From Candidatus Iainarchaeum sp. (GTDB taxonomy: Archaea > Iainarchaeota > Iainarchaeia > Iainarchaeales > GW2011-AR10), in NCBI GenBank assembly GCA_016186855.1, contig JACPKT010000076.1, positions 1 through 6,976 on the forward strand: DNA of 6,976 nucleotides, written 5' to 3'. Below the pieces are notes generated by a model, which saw nothing but the letters and a program-made list of their open reading frames with translations, was not told the DNA's origin and ran no database searches. The position numbers and the translations under genes are program-made. Positions within the stretch are counted from its first letter, which is position 1; each line of letters starts with the position of its first letter. This document shows positions 5,073 through 6,976 of this stretch, one piece after another.

Positions 5073-6976
5073 TATTCCCAATTGCCGGCTCGCTCGAAGA
5101 CAATCCCTTCAACTACGGCACTGCAACTGGCCTTGCGGTTTTGATTAACGGAACGCCCACAGGGCTCCAGACTGCCCCCCAAAACCAGCAGGGCGGAGGG
5201 CTATTGGGCGGAATGTTTGGCGGTGGCGGCATTTGGGGAATGGGAGGCAACATTGTTGACGGAATACTTGGAAAAAGCGACCCCTTAACCCAGGGCCTGC
5301 AGGCATTTTTGCTTGCAAGCATTTTTGACTACTATAACCAAGAAGAAAAAGCAAGCTTTGTCACAATACAGCGCGACGTTGAAGTTTTGGGCCTTGAAAT
5401 ACAAAAACCCGGCGAAGAAGCGACGCGCTCAAATGTTTTCACAACAGTCCTGCAAAACAGGTTCTTTAGCAAGTTTGTAAAACAAAACGTGCCCGCATAC
5501 CTGCAGCCATTCCTGCCATACTTTAGTGGCAGCGCAAGCTTTTTTGACATTGTGACAAAAGGAGACGAAGACTTAGAGGTAGTCAGCGAGAGAAGGCCAA
5601 CAGTGAAAGCATTGCCGATAAGCGGCCTGCCACCGGAAATGTTTTCAGCATTCTTTGGTGGTTCAGGCGACAAATCGTTCCCGGCAGTTTCACTTTTTGC
5701 AAACCCTGACGCATCAAACCAGAAAATCGAAAAGCGCGGAATAATTTTCAAAAACAAAAGCGGTTTCACAACAACAAAAGAAAAGCCATTGTACAAAATT
5801 TTGAGGGTGAACGCAATAAGGCACCAGTACAAGGACAAAGAATATGACCGCGGAGACTTTGACGTGGAAAACGAAAGGGGCTGGTTTTCGTTTGACTTTG
5901 AAGACCCAATAGTTGACCCCACAAGCGGAGAGCTCGAAGAACTTCCACCAGTGCCAGTGGACGAGCAGTTCCATTTGGAATTCAACGCGGTTCCACCCGA
6001 AGTTTTCCCGCAACCACTGCCATCCGAATTACTGAACTGCCAGGATGGATTTAGGGTAGGCACAACGGGGCCGGACGCAATCCCAAAAGTAAAATTTGAG
6101 TGGAGCTGGAACGCCATAGGGGAAAACGAGTGCAATGCAGACAACGAGGAAGGAATTTTTTGTGACGCAACACAGTTTGGAATTTCAACGCTCAAAAAAA
6201 TCAGGACAATTTCAGAATGGGCCAGTGCAAACGGCCCGGGTTTAACATGCCCGGGTTTGCTTGACGCGCACGCAAACACCGCGGAAATTCCAGAATTTGA
6301 CGTTGGAATATCAAAAGCAGCAGTAAGAAAGGCAACTGACAGTGCAACCGCAGCAATCACGGTCACAAACAAAAACCCCGGGGAAATTAATTCCAAAGTG
6401 ACAATAACGCTAAGAAGCGCTGCAAGCGGCCAAATAGTTTCAGGCAAACAGTGCATTGAGACAAAAAAAGTCTTAAGCGAAGAAGAATTCTTATGCGAAT
6501 TCAGCGGCTTGGAGAGAGGAAATTACATTGTTGAAGCAGCGCTCGAACCCACGGTTGCCTGCAGCAACTGCCAGAACAATTCCAACAGTGACTTTTTGAG
6601 CGTGAACTTCACCATTGGGCAAACCGGCCTGGAAGAATGCGAACCATTCTCCACTGCGCGCCTTGACCAGTTCACTGCAGCAAGCGGACTCAAAGCAGAC
6701 GACATTCTTGCAAAAATAAAATTTCGGGCAAACCTCATAGAGGACAGGTACTCTGCTGATTTCCAAAAAGACTTTGACGAGTTTGCAAAAACCCAGAGCT
6801 TTTTTGACGCACCCCAAAGCTACACTGATGAAAGAGGCGGCCTTGGGGTTTACTTTAAAGACACCAAATTGTTTGCGTTTTCCTCAAAGTTTGACGAGCC
6901 AAACCCTGAAGGCTACAGGCTGCCCGGCCCCGGAATATACAACGTGGAAATAGACAGCACTTTCAAAGACAACAGC
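4949..6976 (+). CDS. Giant surface protein, segment C (Gly-rich stretch, Cys-rich module, CARDB-like domain), 3' partial
   Basis: Frame 2 is open from 4826 (after a TGA at 4823) to the right edge with no stop. The protein-like part begins near 4949, giving 676 residues in the window. There is no ATG until 5213 and no convincing start before it, so this is a continuation of segments A and B rather than a new gene. Residues 1-40 are an acidic linker; 81-108 are Gly-rich and hydrophobic (LLGGMFGGGGIWGMGG); 109-126 are a hydrophobic helix. Residues 140-350 are an unrecognised soluble region. Residues 361-440 contain FEWSWN, FCDATQFGISTLKKI and Cys 364/395/405/434. Residues 449-556 fit a CARDB-type Ig fold (VGISKAAV, ITVTNKNPGEINSKVTITL, RGNYIVEAALEP, NNSNSDFLSVNFTI). 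Residues 560-676 form another module ending with GPGIYNVEID at the edge. Sequons NGT, NKS and NFT occur. It is probably extracellular; function is unknown. Confidence 0.8.
6293..6616 (+). other. CARDB-like domain within segment C
   Basis: About 108 residues follow the CARDB layout: an opening strand (DVGISKAAV), a central ITVTNKNPG where the family usually has VxNxG, GNYIVEAALEP near the end, and the closing NN-rich turn with a final VNFTI strand. It carries extra Cys pairs (502/516 and 538/541 in segment C numbering). CARDB modules are Ig-like adhesion or spacer domains common in archaeal surface proteins. Confidence 0.65.

Larger units (their letters stand above)
713..6976 (+). other. Reconstructed single giant surface-protein gene across three frames (3' partial)
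   Basis: Segments A, B and C lie end to end with no intergenic space. They share base composition and the same style of beta-rich, sequon-bearing domains, and each break falls inside a linker or repeat rather than between complete proteins. Repairing one extra and one missing base gives about 2,088 codons in a single frame with an N-terminal anchor and no stop in the window. Whether the cell makes the full-length protein cannot be told from this sequence. Confidence 0.7.

Noticed and set aside
6234..6258. 10-bp direct repeat GCCCGGGTTT, 15 nt apart.
   Set aside because: It encodes a repeated Pro-Gly-Leu in frame in segment C; there is no further copy and no sign of an insertion or array.
5332..6456. 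374-codon open frame on the minus strand.
   Set aside because: It lies opposite segment C, which has coherent domain content and runs uninterrupted. The minus-strand translation is Ser/Pro/Phe-rich with no domain pattern, as expected for a shadow frame in this codon usage.
1..6976. tRNA, rRNA, CRISPR array, insertion sequence or integrase.
   Set aside because: No cloverleaf-like segments, no regularly spaced DNA repeats, no transposase or recombinase motifs and no terminal inverted repeats were seen by eye in either strand.

Overview
The window most likely comes from an archaeon, probably a small-genome DPANN-type lineage (Diapherotrites- or Micrarchaeota-like). This placement is inferred from gene content, not from any marker gene. 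The supports are a MNT/HEPN-type pair with TTG starts and a GGAGG-type ribosome site, a TATA-like element with a purine-rich flank in the only sizeable gap, a GGTGG ribosome site before the main gene, and a giant N-terminally anchored surface protein built from Ig-like modules with many N-glycosylation sequons. All credible genes are on the + strand.

Layout. Bases 1-390 hold the 3' part of a nucleotidyltransferase-domain gene that enters from outside the window. It overlaps a short HEPN-like ORF (365-589) that stops before the usual HEPN catalytic motif, so the partner looks truncated. Bases 590-712 are an AT-rich gap with a likely archaeal promoter.

From 713 to the right edge (6976) everything on the + strand reads as one very large secreted or surface protein, interrupted by two indel-type frame changes. 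Segment A (713-3403, frame 2) has a short N-terminal tail, one membrane helix and at least six carboxypeptidase-regulatory/CNA-B-like beta-sandwich repeats. Segment B (about 3386-5072, frame 3) continues with another such repeat and three units that each carry a conserved Cys pair. Segment C (about 4949-6976, back in frame 2) has Gly-rich hydrophobic stretches, a Cys-rich module, a CARDB-like Ig domain and a further module cut by the window edge. The two frame changes have opposite sign and cancel, so repair would give a single open frame of about 2,090 codons, still without a stop.

The main open question is whether the two breaks are assembly errors, real gene decay, or an A-tract on/off switch. 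The MNT/HEPN pair and the surface protein show no obvious functional link; the spacing and the promoter argue for separate transcription.
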